NCBI RefSeq assembly: GCF_937863485.1
Contig: NZ_CALMFY010000014.1
Location: 62,001-126,000, forward strand
Direction of reading: 5' to 3'
Origin: an uncultured Nostoc sp.
GTDB lineage: Bacteria > Cyanobacteriota > Cyanobacteriia > Cyanobacteriales > Nostocaceae
Length of the DNA: 64,000 bases
The notes under the pieces are model-generated. The model worked only from the letters and a program-made list of their open reading frames with translations, was not told the origin of the DNA and searched no databases. Numbering within the stretch: the stretch's first letter is position 1; every line of letters begins with the position of its first letter. Made by a program: the position numbers and the translations under genes. This document shows positions 34,701 through 42,540 of the stretch, in pieces.

Positions 34701-35292
34701 CTTGGAAATATCTGAGCAGATTGGCGATGTCAAAGGTAAAGCCCTGACCCTGGCAAACATAGCTTATTGGACAGGTGAAACCGGGGATAAAGTTAGGGAA
34801 TTAGAACTGAATTTGCAAGCTGCTTTGGCACTTACACAGGTTTGTGCCTATGTTGATTTAGTGACAGTTCTAACTAGCTTAGGCGTAACAGATGAAAGCA
34901 ACGGTTTGGTTTACCTGGCTCAAGCAATCTGGCTGACACTGAGGATTCGAGTCTCCTTAGCGCAGACCATTCAGTTAATCCATGCTTTATATGATGCAGT
35001 ACCTCAAGGCGATGAACTAGAAGCTTTGCTAGGAGCAACGGCAATGTTCTTTTGCAATCGGCGAGGTGAAGGTCATCCCCAGTTAGAGGAACTCCAAGAT
35101 CGTAGTTCCAAGATGATATCAGGTGCGGCGGATGCCCAAGGTATTGAGACGCAAGAAGCTTTTGATACTTGGATTGTCCAGCAACGGCTGAATGATCTAA
35201 AATATTTCCTCCCTCGACTCAACCAACGCCTAGAGGAGATAGTCGGCGATGGGTGGTTGTTTGACCGTAGTCAATTTGAGGTGGAGGGATAA
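31708..35292 (+). CDS. CHAT protease - STAND (NB-ARC-like) NTPase - TPR protein
   Basis: A 1194-residue three-part protein. Residues about 120-365 form a CHAT (caspase-like) peptidase: catalytic His H219 in FHLTGHG and Cys C279 in FLSGCHTGQ. Residues about 405-720 form a STAND NTPase: Walker A at 431-438 (GMGGLGKS) and Walker B LLLVLDDFE (514-521). A winged-helix-like linker leads into 40-residue tetratricopeptide repeats (about 825-1035), four of which are near copies. STAND proteins are sensors that oligomerise on binding a trigger through the repeats; CHAT then cleaves partners. Bacterial CHAT systems act in defence or cell death; no substrate gene is obvious next door, so the role is inferred. 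All active-site residues are present. Confidence 0.88.
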   Translation: MPLNFTFALSQQQTFELRCNYGSRRLDKTELAALIDLCKQNYYAQQRDSLPYLTQLGRQLYQWLDGKEGWLRRALDEADEQTILLDLIKTSEAKGLNPETERVALGLAHLPWELLDDGAGFLIERQNFSVLPVRSVQQRQTPVIDVQNRPLRLLFMATSPEDPRVPPLGFELEEANILQATKDQPLALIVEESGSVVELANLVKSYPEDYFDVFHLTGHGIIYTQKGHGYLLPKGATLADNTPCFITEDEVGNMQLTTVNDLAKAFRGRWPRVTFLSGCHTGQVSNKGTVPSMAQALVKAGAGIVLGWARPVYDRTGIVAAQALYQALATGATVEEAVKAAQQEMIDQECTDWHLLRMYRDTRPINQLVTALRTRNRERLTFTAPEQEFLDENNQVKVASRFEFVGRRRHLQRCLKALRETSDQIGVFIAGMGGLGKSSLAARLCTRVEVQRSNFARVVLIGPLDEIGLLNKLSNKFERFADVPALLNEPKVSLKGRLQNFFEAIENEHNQPLLLVLDDFEQNIPIANIEDGSLRMTADAYEILEAICAALAENGAESRLIVTCRYLKEDTLPPHRLHLESLAGMSSSDIDKICFPLDKEVRQQLRTRRIIKIANGNPRLLKWLLEVIQQPGLAADELLNRLEATEQKFCENILAQTLLNALEPEEQKFLAQLSVFNLPVTVEIINAISPSASFLQKLTNLSLVESATTHPNQPANYRVTTILESLLETVLIQEEWQATRQQAVRKIYQVWWEESKQKTEPQALEILRLGLLAKEQEIAVSIGDGIATYWVNNSRFVEAFDLCEQVLTVYQDYRILGTIGRAEEVLGFVQEAVVHFQQALDICPEDDLTRKATIINNMALIIAQQGDIARAIILLAQSLQIQEQIGDVKGKAAILNNMAGAIAQRGGISKAIALYEQSMEICEQIGDLKGKAAILNNMAQVIAQQGDIPKAIRLWEQSLEIKEAIGDVKGIATTLNNMAGVIAQQGDIARAIALWKQDLEISEQIGDVKGKALTLANIAYWTGETGDKVRELELNLQAALALTQVCAYVDLVTVLTSLGVTDESNGLVYLAQAIWLTLRIRVSLAQTIQLIHALYDAVPQGDELEALLGATAMFFCNRRGEGHPQLEELQDRSSKMISGAADAQGIETQEAFDTWIVQQRLNDLKYFLPRLNQRLEEIVGDGWLFDRSQFEVEG
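34318..34797 (+). repeat. Four tandem 120-bp units encoding TPRs
   Basis: Units begin at 34318, 34438, 34558 and 34678, each with GCGATC followed by (A/G)(T/C)ACTCT or similar and each coding AIxLxxQSLEIxEQIGDVKG. The period is exactly 120 bp (40 codons). The high DNA identity allows copy-number change by recombination. Confidence 0.85.
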
Positions 35293-35340
35293 GGGGAAAT
35301 GCGATCGCGTTAATCTTAAATTAATTGCTGACAATATAAC
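35292..35340 (+). repeat. Direct repeat, first copy
   Basis: GGGAAATGCGATCGCGTTAA followed by TCTTAAATTAATTG. It starts at the stop codon of the CHAT gene and recurs at 35417-35465 with only a few changes, 125 bp further on. Confidence 0.8.
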
Positions 35341-35416
35341 CAGCTTATGCAATCCTTCAATATCACACTGCCAGATGCGATCGCTTAGGCAACTATGATT
35401 ATTGTTGGATTGCTGA

Positions 35417-35465
35417 GTGGGGAAATGCGATCGCGTTACTCTTAAATTAATTGATGACAATGTAA
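35417..35465 (+). repeat. Direct repeat, second copy
   Basis: Near-copy of 35292-35340 (differences at the base after CGCGTTA, in ATTGATGAC, and in AATGTAA). Ends 25 nt before the 21-bp minisatellite. Confidence 0.8.
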
Positions 35466-35489
35466 AAAGTTTCTACAATCAGTCCTCTA

Positions 35490-35773
35490 GACTCATTCAC
35501 GAGTATCAAAGACTCGTCAGTGAGTATCAAAGACTCGTTCACGAGTATAAAAGACTCGTCAGCGAGTATCAAAGACTCGTTCACGAGTATCAAAGACTCG
35601 TCAGCGAGTATCAAAGACTCGTCAGCGAGTATAAAAGACTCGTCAGCGAGTATTAAAGACTCATTCACAAGTATCAAAGACTCGTCAGCGAGTATAAAAG
35701 ACTCATTCACGAGTATCAAAGACTCGTCGGCGAGTATAAAAGACTCATTCACGAGTATCAAAGACTCGTCGGC
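35490..35773. repeat. 21-bp minisatellite, 13 full units plus a partial one
   Basis: Each unit is GACTC(G/A)T followed by TCAC or CAGC/CGGC, then GAGTAT(C/A)AAA. Full units start at 35490 and every 21 bp to 35742; the last is cut at 35773. Two unit types, H (TTCAC) and S (CAG/CGG), run H S H S H S S S H S H S H S, so an older 42-bp dimer is visible. Inside every unit ACTCG/CGAGT can form a 5-bp stem. Frames are open on both strands because 21 is a multiple of three. No spacers, so not CRISPR. Confidence 0.92.
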
Positions 35774-36016
35774 TGTTCTGACTTTTCACAGTATCTGGAA
35801 AACCTCTCTCTAAATCTCTCTCCTACAAGGAGAGAGACTTTGAAATTTTCCCCCTTCCGGCGTCGGGAAGGGGGTTAGGGGGTTAGGTTTTTCGTGGGCT
35901 TTTCCAGTTGACTTGAATTGTCAGATCGGCTGTTTGGTAGAGTGCTTAGGGACAACATAACGCAGTAAAAACAACTTGGAAGGTGCTTTACCTTCCTAAC
36001 CCACCTACAAAGGTTA
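35774..36016. other. Spacer with palindromic repeats after the minisatellite
   Basis: Contains CTCTCTCC-TACAA-GGAGAGAG (about 35815-35835) and CCCCCTTCC...GGAAGGGGG (about 35850-35873), followed by GTTAGGGGGTTAGG. These are common dispersed repeat types; either may end the CHAT transcript. No gene. Confidence 0.55.
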
Positions 36017-36490
36017 TTAATCTACTTTGTACATCTGCTTATGTTTAGCTAAAAGCTCTTGATATTTCTCGTTTGTCTTTGCTTCTACCCACTTGGCTTT
36101 AAATATTGCTGCTGATTCCGCTTTCACTGAGTCTACTTCATAAGGAAGAATCTCTTTTTTGTCACCTGAAGTTTCCGAATTTTGTTTATATTTCCTGCCA
36201 CTCTTATGATTAGCATAACGACGAGAGCGAGTATAGCCCATTTGGATAAACTTCCGTGCCATATCTGCGCCGACAAAATCATCTTTCTCTAAATAATCAA
36301 GAAAAAGCTCGTATATTTTTTCACTCGACTCTCTAGCAATCTCAGGAGTTTTAAACCGCCAGTAGGGAAGAATTTCTGATTTGTATGGTTCAACCAAAAG
36401 TACACCCTGCTCACCCTTGCCAACACGATAGAGTTCAGGGTGTTGGCGAAAATCGATATTTTTAAAGTCTAAAGAATAATCAAAAGCCAT
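36017..36490 (-). CDS. DUF4385-family protein
   Basis: A 157-residue soluble protein. The N-terminus MAFDYSLDFKNIDFRQHPE and the block GEQGVLLVEPYKSEILPYWR are recognised as DUF4385 hallmarks. No catalytic function is known for the family. Basic middle part (YTRSRRYANHKSGRKY, about 85-100) could bind nucleic acid. ATG at 36490; divergent from the VOC gene at 36568. Confidence 0.8.
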   Translation of the reverse strand: MAFDYSLDFKNIDFRQHPELYRVGKGEQGVLLVEPYKSEILPYWRFKTPEIARESSEKIYELFLDYLEKDDFVGADMARKFIQMGYTRSRRYANHKSGRKYKQNSETSGDKKEILPYEVDSVKAESAAIFKAKWVEAKTNEKYQELLAKHKQMYKVD

Positions 36491-36567
36491 GTGAAGTGTT
36501 TATTATGAATAATAAACTTTAAGAAAGAAGTCGAGCTTCTATCTCTGTAGGGAAATTTTGTTTTATT

Positions 36568-37035
36568 ATGCTATCTAGCACCCAATCCGTGAACAGTGTC
36601 CTTGCTCCAGGCAATCTGCGTAAAGTGCATCACATTGCCCTCAACGTCCAGGATATGCAAGCTTCCCGCTACTTTTATGGCACAATCCTGGGTTTGCATG
36701 AACTTACAGGCGACGAAGTACCCGCAACTCTGGTGGAACTCGTCGCATCTGGGAAAGTAGCCAACTTCATTACCCCAGATGGAACGATACTGGATTTATT
36801 TGGGGAACCAGAGTTATCACCACCAAATCCAGACCCCGAAAAGACTTTCACCAGAGCGTACCATCTCGCCTTTGACATAGATCAGCAGTTATTTGATCGC
36901 GCGGTGACAGTGATCAGAGAAAATAAAATAGCGATCGCTCATGGCCCAGTCACTCGCCCTACTGGTAGAGGAGTGTATTTTTACGATCCAGATGGCTTTA
37001 TGATTGAAATTCGTTGCGATCCAGAAGCTAGTTAA
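36568..37035 (+). CDS. VOC-superfamily (glyoxalase/dioxygenase-like) protein
   Basis: A 155-residue single-domain protein with two beta-alpha-beta-beta-beta halves. Likely metal ligands: H in KVHHIALNVQD (about 21), H in AYHLAFDID (about 94), and E in GFMIEIRCDP (about 149). The pattern YFYGTILGLHE is typical. Reaction unknown. ATG at 36568; a small unknown gene follows 28 nt after its stop, likely in the same transcript. Confidence 0.88.
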   Translation: MLSSTQSVNSVLAPGNLRKVHHIALNVQDMQASRYFYGTILGLHELTGDEVPATLVELVASGKVANFITPDGTILDLFGEPELSPPNPDPEKTFTRAYHLAFDIDQQLFDRAVTVIRENKIAIAHGPVTRPTGRGVYFYDPDGFMIEIRCDPEAS

Positions 37036-37063
37036 CTTAGGGGTAATAACAAAAGTATCTACT

Positions 37064-37360
37064 ATGACCGCTAAACTCACGCAAATATTTAAAGTAATTG
37101 AAGAGACGATCACAAAACCGCCAATTCCACACGAACCATACAAGCAATCATTGAAAGCCTGGGCGATGTATTGTTTGCGAGATAAAGGTTTTATAGTCGC
37201 TTATGCTCAAAATGCCGACTTTGCCATTGAAAGAAAACGTGAAGAAAAGCTATATTTTAAAGTTTCAAACAGTCCCGAAGATTTAGATAATTCTCTTAAC
37301 TGGATTGTTTGGGATAGTGTAACCAAAAGCGCCAGTCTCATTCCTCAAAAAATAGACTGA
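37064..37360 (+). CDS. Small hypothetical protein
   Basis: A 98-residue soluble protein, not recognised. ATG at 37064 is preferred to the longer frame from 37004 because the latter overlaps the end of the VOC gene. The middle LKAWAMYCLRDKGFIVAYAQ and acidic/basic alternation suggest a compact alpha/beta protein. It ends 19 nt before the convergent Uma2 gene's stop codon. Confidence 0.6.
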   Translation: MTAKLTQIFKVIEETITKPPIPHEPYKQSLKAWAMYCLRDKGFIVAYAQNADFAIERKREEKLYFKVSNSPEDLDNSLNWIVWDSVTKSASLIPQKID

Positions 37361-37379
37361 TGCCAAAAAATCGCTGTGA

Positions 37380-38069
37380 CTATCTTCCTTCGCCAGACAA
37401 GTGCTGCACGAATATTTGATGTTCTGACGAATTTAATCCCAACTGCAATACAGCCAATACTTGCTGCATATTGCCAGCAAGTAAATCTGACATTGACAAC
37501 CACAAACCAGGAAATACTTGACTTTTGATAATTCCATCTGCGTCCACTTCTAAGGAGACATATTCTCCTTGGTGCAGGCGAAACCAATCTAATTTGTTTT
37601 CAAATATTTGCCAAACAATATATTCTTTTACCCCATTGCGACCATAGATTTTTTTCTTATCATGTAAATCAATAGCAACACTGCTAGCTGCTATCTCTAT
37701 TACGAGTTCTGGCGCACCTTCTATGTAATCATCATCGCTGAAACGAGATTGTCCTTTAGCTGTTGGTGTTATTAATAGCACTCCATCTGGTTGCGGTTCA
37801 TTGTCTCTATCTAAGCGGACTGTTGGCTCAATTCCCAATCTCACACCAGGAGTTGATGCTTCATAAACTCCCAACCAAGTAATTGTATGGCCATGTGGTT
37901 CAGCATGACTTTCAAAGCGTAACGGGGATGCCAAGTATACAACTCCTTCAATTAATTCTGCCTTTTGATGACGGGACATTGCTTGATAGCGTCGCTCAAA
38001 TTCGTAGCGAGTGAGGCGATCGCCATTCTCTAAAGAAGGAATTCGCTGCTTGAGTGATAGGTTGAACAT
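37380..38069 (-). CDS. Uma2-family putative endonuclease (DUF820)
   Basis: A 229-residue PD-(D/E)XK-fold protein of a family highly expanded in cyanobacteria. Core residues: PQPDGVLLI (D), then APELVIEIAASS (E) and the basic/tyrosine segment DKKKIYGRNGVKEYIVW. The N-terminal ELIEGVVYLASP is typical. ATG at 38069 is used; an in-frame TTG six codons upstream is possible. Cellular role of the family is unproven. A second, unlike Uma2 gene lies at 61254-61961. Confidence 0.88.
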   Translation of the reverse strand: MFNLSLKQRIPSLENGDRLTRYEFERRYQAMSRHQKAELIEGVVYLASPLRFESHAEPHGHTITWLGVYEASTPGVRLGIEPTVRLDRDNEPQPDGVLLITPTAKGQSRFSDDDYIEGAPELVIEIAASSVAIDLHDKKKIYGRNGVKEYIVWQIFENKLDWFRLHQGEYVSLEVDADGIIKSQVFPGLWLSMSDLLAGNMQQVLAVLQLGLNSSEHQIFVQHLSGEGR

Positions 38070-38145
38070 GATTTTCTGCTCTGGCAAGGAGTTTTACTTT
38101 ATTATGGCTTGGTGCATATTTTTCTTGTGATCCACTGCTTAAGCC

Positions 38146-38907
38146 TCATCTTGTCAATAAATCGCTAGAATCAGGTTTCTCAAATACCATTAAATGCTGT
38201 TGAGGTAATAAGTTTTTAGTTTCCCGCCAAACCAAACCAACAGCTTGCATTTCTTTACGCACTTGCTTTTGAGTCATCTTATGCAGACCTTTAATCAGAA
38301 TAAAGGGATTTTCGCCCCGGTACTCAACCAAAACCACCCTACCACCAGGTTTCAGTGCTTTTACAATTCCTTGCATCACTTCTTGGGGATACTCAAGTTC
38401 ATGATAAGCATCTACCATCAACGCCAAATCGACACTTTCAGGGGGTAGGTTTGGGTCAGTGAGGGTTGCCAAAACAGGCTCAACATTAGTGATATTTTTC
38501 TCTTTTTTGAACAACTCAATGATTTCCAACATTTCTGGCTGAACATCTACAGCCAACACTTTACCTGCTGTTAATAGCGGCGCGATGCGAAAGCTCAAGT
38601 AACCTGTACCAGCACCAATATCCGCCACCAGATCATTCGGTTTCAGATTGAGGACGTTGACTACCTTACTTGGCTGTTCCTCTCCCTCTCGCCTTGGACG
38701 TTCTAGCCAGCCAGCACCTGTGTATCCCATAACTTTGGCAATTTCTCGCCCCATGTAATATTTGCCGATACCATCTGGATTATGGATAATATGCTGTTCG
38801 TAAACTGTGGTGGATGAAGAAGCGGCTTGTGCTGTCAGGGTTGGGTTCAGCAGTGAGCAACTCAATATCACAACAAGAGTTACTATAAAGTGGAGAAAAT
38901 TTGACAT
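38146..38907 (-). CDS. Exported class I SAM-dependent methyltransferase-like protein
   Basis: A 253-residue protein with an N-terminal hydrophobic signal (about 4-27, cut near AQAAS) and then a methyltransferase fold: motif I LVADIGAGTGYLSFRIAP, motif II LAVDVQPEML, and post-II ALMVDAYHELEYP. The close of the fold is KPGGRVVLVEYRGENP. A secreted or lumenal methyltransferase is unusual because SAM is cytoplasmic, but this signal-peptide subfamily is widespread. ATG at 38907 stands 6 nt from the start codon of the divergent methyltransferase gene; no Shine-Dalgarno is visible. Confidence 0.85.
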   Translation of the reverse strand: MSNFLHFIVTLVVILSCSLLNPTLTAQAASSSTTVYEQHIIHNPDGIGKYYMGREIAKVMGYTGAGWLERPRREGEEQPSKVVNVLNLKPNDLVADIGAGTGYLSFRIAPLLTAGKVLAVDVQPEMLEIIELFKKEKNITNVEPVLATLTDPNLPPESVDLALMVDAYHELEYPQEVMQGIVKALKPGGRVVLVEYRGENPFILIKGLHKMTQKQVRKEMQAVGLVWRETKNLLPQQHLMVFEKPDSSDLLTR

Positions 38908-38913
38908 TTGGTT

Positions 38914-39732
38914 ATGACTGATCAGGATAACTATAAACAGCAACTAAGAGAATTTTATGGTAGTAGAACGGCTTATGACCATGAGGAAGGTACTCGCCAT
39001 CCTCTAGAAGCCAAGCTTATACTTGAATTTGTGCCACTAGATTCGGGACAGAAAATTCTTGATGTGGCGACTGGAACAGGTTTAGTTGCGATACCCGCAG
39101 CTGAAAAAGTTGGTTCAGATGGTTATGTGATTGGGATTGACATCACCCCTGGAATGTTGCATCAAGCAAGACAGAAGATTGCAGCAGCAAGATTACAAAA
39201 CATTGAGTTGATTGAGGCAGATGCAGAATATTTCAACTTTAGTGATAGTAGTTTTGATGTTGTCTTTTGCTGTGAAGCAATTGTACTTTTTCCTGATATC
39301 CTTACTACTTTGCAAAAGTGGTACGGCTACTTGAAAACAGGAGGGTATGTGGCATTTACCTGTCCTCCCGAAACTGCTTATATGGCATCTCTTCAGCAGA
39401 GGATCTACGCTAAAGTTTTGGGCGAATCGTTACCACATATCCTTGAGCCACTTGGGACTCCAGAAAAATGTCGTAATTTGCTCAATCAGGCGGGTTTTAG
39501 AGATATCGAAATTAAGATTGAGCCATCAGGACGTTATCGCCCTGTTAGGGATAGCAGATTATCTGGGACAGTAATTAATATAAATTTTAAAGGGAATCCG
39601 TTGTTGTCAAAATTATCAGAAGAACAATTAAATCAGTTGCAAGTTGAGTACAAAGCAGAAATTGAAAACCTAGCAACTGATCAAGGTCTTTGGGAAGACA
39701 CTACAAAGTTCTTTGTTCGCGCTCGAAAATAA
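38914..39732 (+). CDS. Class I SAM-dependent methyltransferase (UbiE-like)
   Basis: A 272-residue cytoplasmic methyltransferase. Motif I is KILDVATGTGLVAIPAAEKV (about 46-65), motif II VIGIDITPGML, and the D of motif II/III lies in LIEADAEYFNFSDSSFDVVF, shortened here to ADAEYFNFSDSSFDVVF. Substrate unknown; the UbiE-like spacing suggests a small molecule. ATG at 38914 fits the family N-terminus (DQDNYKQQLREFYGSR). Its start is 6 nt from that of the divergent, exported methyltransferase, so each promoter must lie within the other gene. Confidence 0.88.
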   Translation: MTDQDNYKQQLREFYGSRTAYDHEEGTRHPLEAKLILEFVPLDSGQKILDVATGTGLVAIPAAEKVGSDGYVIGIDITPGMLHQARQKIAAARLQNIELIEADAEYFNFSDSSFDVVFCCEAIVLFPDILTTLQKWYGYLKTGGYVAFTCPPETAYMASLQQRIYAKVLGESLPHILEPLGTPEKCRNLLNQAGFRDIEIKIEPSGRYRPVRDSRLSGTVININFKGNPLLSKLSEEQLNQLQVEYKAEIENLATDQGLWEDTTKFFVRARK

Positions 39733-39845
39733 ATTGATGAGCAAAGCTTTGTTCCTGAACTGACCAATGATTCCTTGATGCTACAGAGCAAGTGGAATAC
39801 GCTTGGGTTAAGGCTAAAATCTTTTGTTAAAGTCAATTTTTTTAT

Positions 39846-39898
39846 CGTAGACGCAAAGCGGCTTGCCGCAGGCTACCACAGAGGCGCAGAGAACACCG
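39846..39898. repeat. Small dispersed repeat
   Basis: GTAGACGCAAAGCGGCTTGC followed by CGCAGGCTACC and CAGAGGCGCAGAGAACACC. The first 17 bases recur at about 62846-62862. Confidence 0.65.
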
Positions 39899-39961
39899 AG
39901 AGAAGAAAGAAATGCTTAACTGAACTGTATTGAGATTTGCGGATTTATTTGTGGGGTCAAT

Positions 39962-40078
39962 CCAAAATCCAAAATCGTTCGACTGAGCGTAGCGTACTCC
40001 TTCTCTACGAGACGCTCCGCGAACGGAGAAGCAAGCTACGCGTAGCGTTCCGCAGGAAAGTCTAAAATCCAAAATTGT
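39962..40078. repeat. Composite palindromic repeat flanked by AAAATCC heptamers
   Basis: Opens with AATCCAAAATCCAAAATC and closes with AAAATCCAAAATTG. The middle holds CTTCTCTACGAGACGCTCCG and GCTACGCGTAGCGTTCCG, which fold into stems. The first of these recurs with one change inside gyrA at 53992-54020. The heptamer recurs in gyrA at 53187-53219. Confidence 0.8.
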
Positions 40079-40179
40079 CTGACAGTTTAACCTCCTAGAC
40101 CGATGTAGAAGTAAATATTTTTAGGATTTACTTGAAGCAGCCCCATTAAAAATTCGTAATCCAACCTTTGGACGCTTAT

Positions 40180-42441
40180 ATGCAAAACCTGTCCCTAATG
40201 TTAGTGCCTGTACTCGCTGCACAGAAAGTAGTAGGTGACGGTTTAATTAAACCTCTCGGTCATCATGAACTGCTGTTGGTGCTGGTACAACTGTCACTAT
40301 TGCTTCTGGTAGCGCGGGGATTAGGTGAGTTGATGCGCCGGATTAACCTACCGCCTGTTGTTGGGGAATTACTGGCGGGTGTGCTGCTGGGCCCTTCTCT
40401 ATTTGGTTTGCTCCTTCCAGACTTACAGGCACACATCTTTCCCAAAAGTCAAGAACAATCTAATTTACTTTCGGTAATCTCTTGGTTAGGCGTGTTATTT
40501 TTACTGATTGTGACTGGATTGGAGACGGATCTCAAGCTGATTCTTCGTAAGGGGAAAACGGCTCTACTGATTTCACTGGGCGGAATTATTGTCCCGTTTA
40601 TCACTGGATTTGGACTGGGGTGGCTATTGCCAGATAGTTTTTTAGCCGACCCACAAAAGCGACTAGTATTTAGTCTGTTCATCGCCACAGCAATGAGTAT
40701 TTCAGCAGTACCAGTGATTGCTAAAGTACTGATGGACTTAAACCTGATTCGCCGTGACATTGGTCAAGTCACCTTAGCTGCTGGTATGACTGACGACACC
40801 ATCGGCTGGATTTTACTTTCTGTGGTTTCAGGTTTAGCTACTAGTGGCAAATTTGACTTTGGGACAATTTTCCATTCCGTGAGTGCAGCGGTATTATTTC
40901 TAGCGATCGCCTTCACCATTGGGCGTACCATCGTAGACCAGATTTTGCGCTGGGTTGATGACTATGTTGGCGGAATCGCCGCTAGTATGTCGGTTGTGCT
41001 GATTCTTTCGCTCTCAGCAGCAGCACTTACCCATGCATTAGGGCTGGAAGCTGCGTTAGGTGCTTTCGTGCTGGGGATTCTGGCAGGTCAATCCCGCCGC
41101 TTTAGCAATGAAGCTGGACACATGCTAGAAGTCTTCACAGCAGCCTTTCTAGCGCCAATTTTCTTTGCTTCAGCTGGCTTGAAAGTTAACTTGCTAGCTC
41201 TGTTAGTGCCCCAGACGTTGATATTTGGCTTGATTGTTCTGGCTGTTGCCTGTGTTGGGAAATTTACAGGTGCTTACATTGGTTCTCGCGTCGGCGGCTT
41301 GAGTCATTGGGAAGGTTTGGCAATGGGTTCCGGGATGAATGCTCGCGGGGCGATGGAAATTGTCGTTGCCACGATTGGTTTATCTTTGGGAGTGCTGAAT
41401 CCACAGATGTACTCGATTATTGTCATGGTGGCGATCGTCACTTCCTTAATGGCTCCACCCCTTTTGCGCTGGACTTTATCAAAAGTGGTTATGGGTGAAG
41501 AGGAAGCTCGACGTTTGGAACGAGAAGAACAGGATAGCCACAGCTTTATCAAGCAAATCCAGCGTGTCTTAATACCAACTAGTGGTGGCCCTAACATTCA
41601 ACTCGCGGCGCAACTAGTCGGTTACATGGCTCACCAAAACTCGATAGAAGTTACATCTCTATATGCCCTGAGTGACAAACAGCCCCAAAAAAAAGCCCGC
41701 CGGACGGCAACCCAGGTAAAAGACACCGCTGCCGAGCAAGCTCTGGCTTCTGTCGCCGAGGAAATGCAGCTACCTGCTGATACCACCCTGCAAGCAAAAA
41801 CGGAGTCTGGGCGTAGTAAAGCGGAGGTGATTCTGAATGAAGCAAACAAAAACTATGACTTGATTGTACTGGGAGCTTCTGAACAGATACGCCCCCAGAA
41901 AGCACTGTTCAATTTGCTTGTAGACAAGGTAGTACAAGAAGCGCCTTGTGCAACGATGGTGGTGAAGTCGCACTTACCCCAAGCCAAAGACGAGATATGC
42001 AAAATCGCTAAACAAAAGCTGACAAAGATTTTGGTGCCAACGGTAGGGACAGAATATAGCAAAAATGCTGTAGAGATGGCAAGTGCGATCGCTGCTCAAA
42101 CAGGGGCATTAGTTATGATCGTTAACGTGATTAATTTGCCGCAGGTCGAGTATATTCTTTACGAACAGCGATCGCTAACTCCAGTGAAAGAAATTGCCCA
42201 TGAGCTACTCGAACAGCAAGCAGCAACTGGTCGCAATCTGGGTGCTGATGTCAAAACTTATATTCTTCAAGGAACCAGCCCAGAAAAGGAAATCCTCAAG
42301 TTTGCCCAAACCAAGGAAGTAGACCTAATTATTCTCGGGAGTAGTATCCGAATGGTTACGGGTCGCGTTTTCTTCGGTCACAGAGTGGATGCAATTCTGA
42401 ATAGAGCAGATTGCCCAGTAGCAGTAATTACTACGCCATAG
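40180..42441 (+). CDS. CPA2-type Na+(K+)/H+ antiporter with universal-stress domains
   Basis: A 753-residue inner-membrane protein. Residues about 25-430 form the CPA2 exchanger with 12-13 helices; INLPPVVGELLAGVLLGPSL, TVAAGMTDDTIGWILL-like TLAAGMTDDTIGW (the conserved DD ion-binding pair) and GSGMNARGAMEIVVATIGLS are family motifs. Two universal-stress-protein domains follow (about 455-595 and 612-753), the last with the ATP-binding GSSIRMVTGRVFFGHRVD. ATG at 40180; a TTG at 40168 is in frame. Likely controls monovalent cations or pH under stress, as for KefB/NapA types. Single gene. Confidence 0.92.
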   Translation: MQNLSLMLVPVLAAQKVVGDGLIKPLGHHELLLVLVQLSLLLLVARGLGELMRRINLPPVVGELLAGVLLGPSLFGLLLPDLQAHIFPKSQEQSNLLSVISWLGVLFLLIVTGLETDLKLILRKGKTALLISLGGIIVPFITGFGLGWLLPDSFLADPQKRLVFSLFIATAMSISAVPVIAKVLMDLNLIRRDIGQVTLAAGMTDDTIGWILLSVVSGLATSGKFDFGTIFHSVSAAVLFLAIAFTIGRTIVDQILRWVDDYVGGIAASMSVVLILSLSAAALTHALGLEAALGAFVLGILAGQSRRFSNEAGHMLEVFTAAFLAPIFFASAGLKVNLLALLVPQTLIFGLIVLAVACVGKFTGAYIGSRVGGLSHWEGLAMGSGMNARGAMEIVVATIGLSLGVLNPQMYSIIVMVAIVTSLMAPPLLRWTLSKVVMGEEEARRLEREEQDSHSFIKQIQRVLIPTSGGPNIQLAAQLVGYMAHQNSIEVTSLYALSDKQPQKKARRTATQVKDTAAEQALASVAEEMQLPADTTLQAKTESGRSKAEVILNEANKNYDLIVLGASEQIRPQKALFNLLVDKVVQEAPCATMVVKSHLPQAKDEICKIAKQKLTKILVPTVGTEYSKNAVEMASAIAAQTGALVMIVNVINLPQVEYILYEQRSLTPVKEIAHELLEQQAATGRNLGADVKTYILQGTSPEKEILKFAQTKEVDLIILGSSIRMVTGRVFFGHRVDAILNRADCPVAVITTP

Positions 42442-42540
42442 TCGTTCTAATTAGATGCATTTAGTTTACTTGAATATAGTTATATTCACATAGATTACCA
42501 ATCTCAATATCTAAGCAAACTTTTCTTTAATGACTTGACC

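Noticed and set aside
35490-35773. CRISPR array
   Set aside because: Units are contiguous with no unique spacers and no cas genes are near.
35447-35813. Open frames on both strands across the minisatellite, including a coiled-coil-like EYQRLVS repeat frame
   Set aside because: A 21-bp unit is a multiple of three, so open frames follow automatically; no ribosome site or non-repeat coding part supports a gene.
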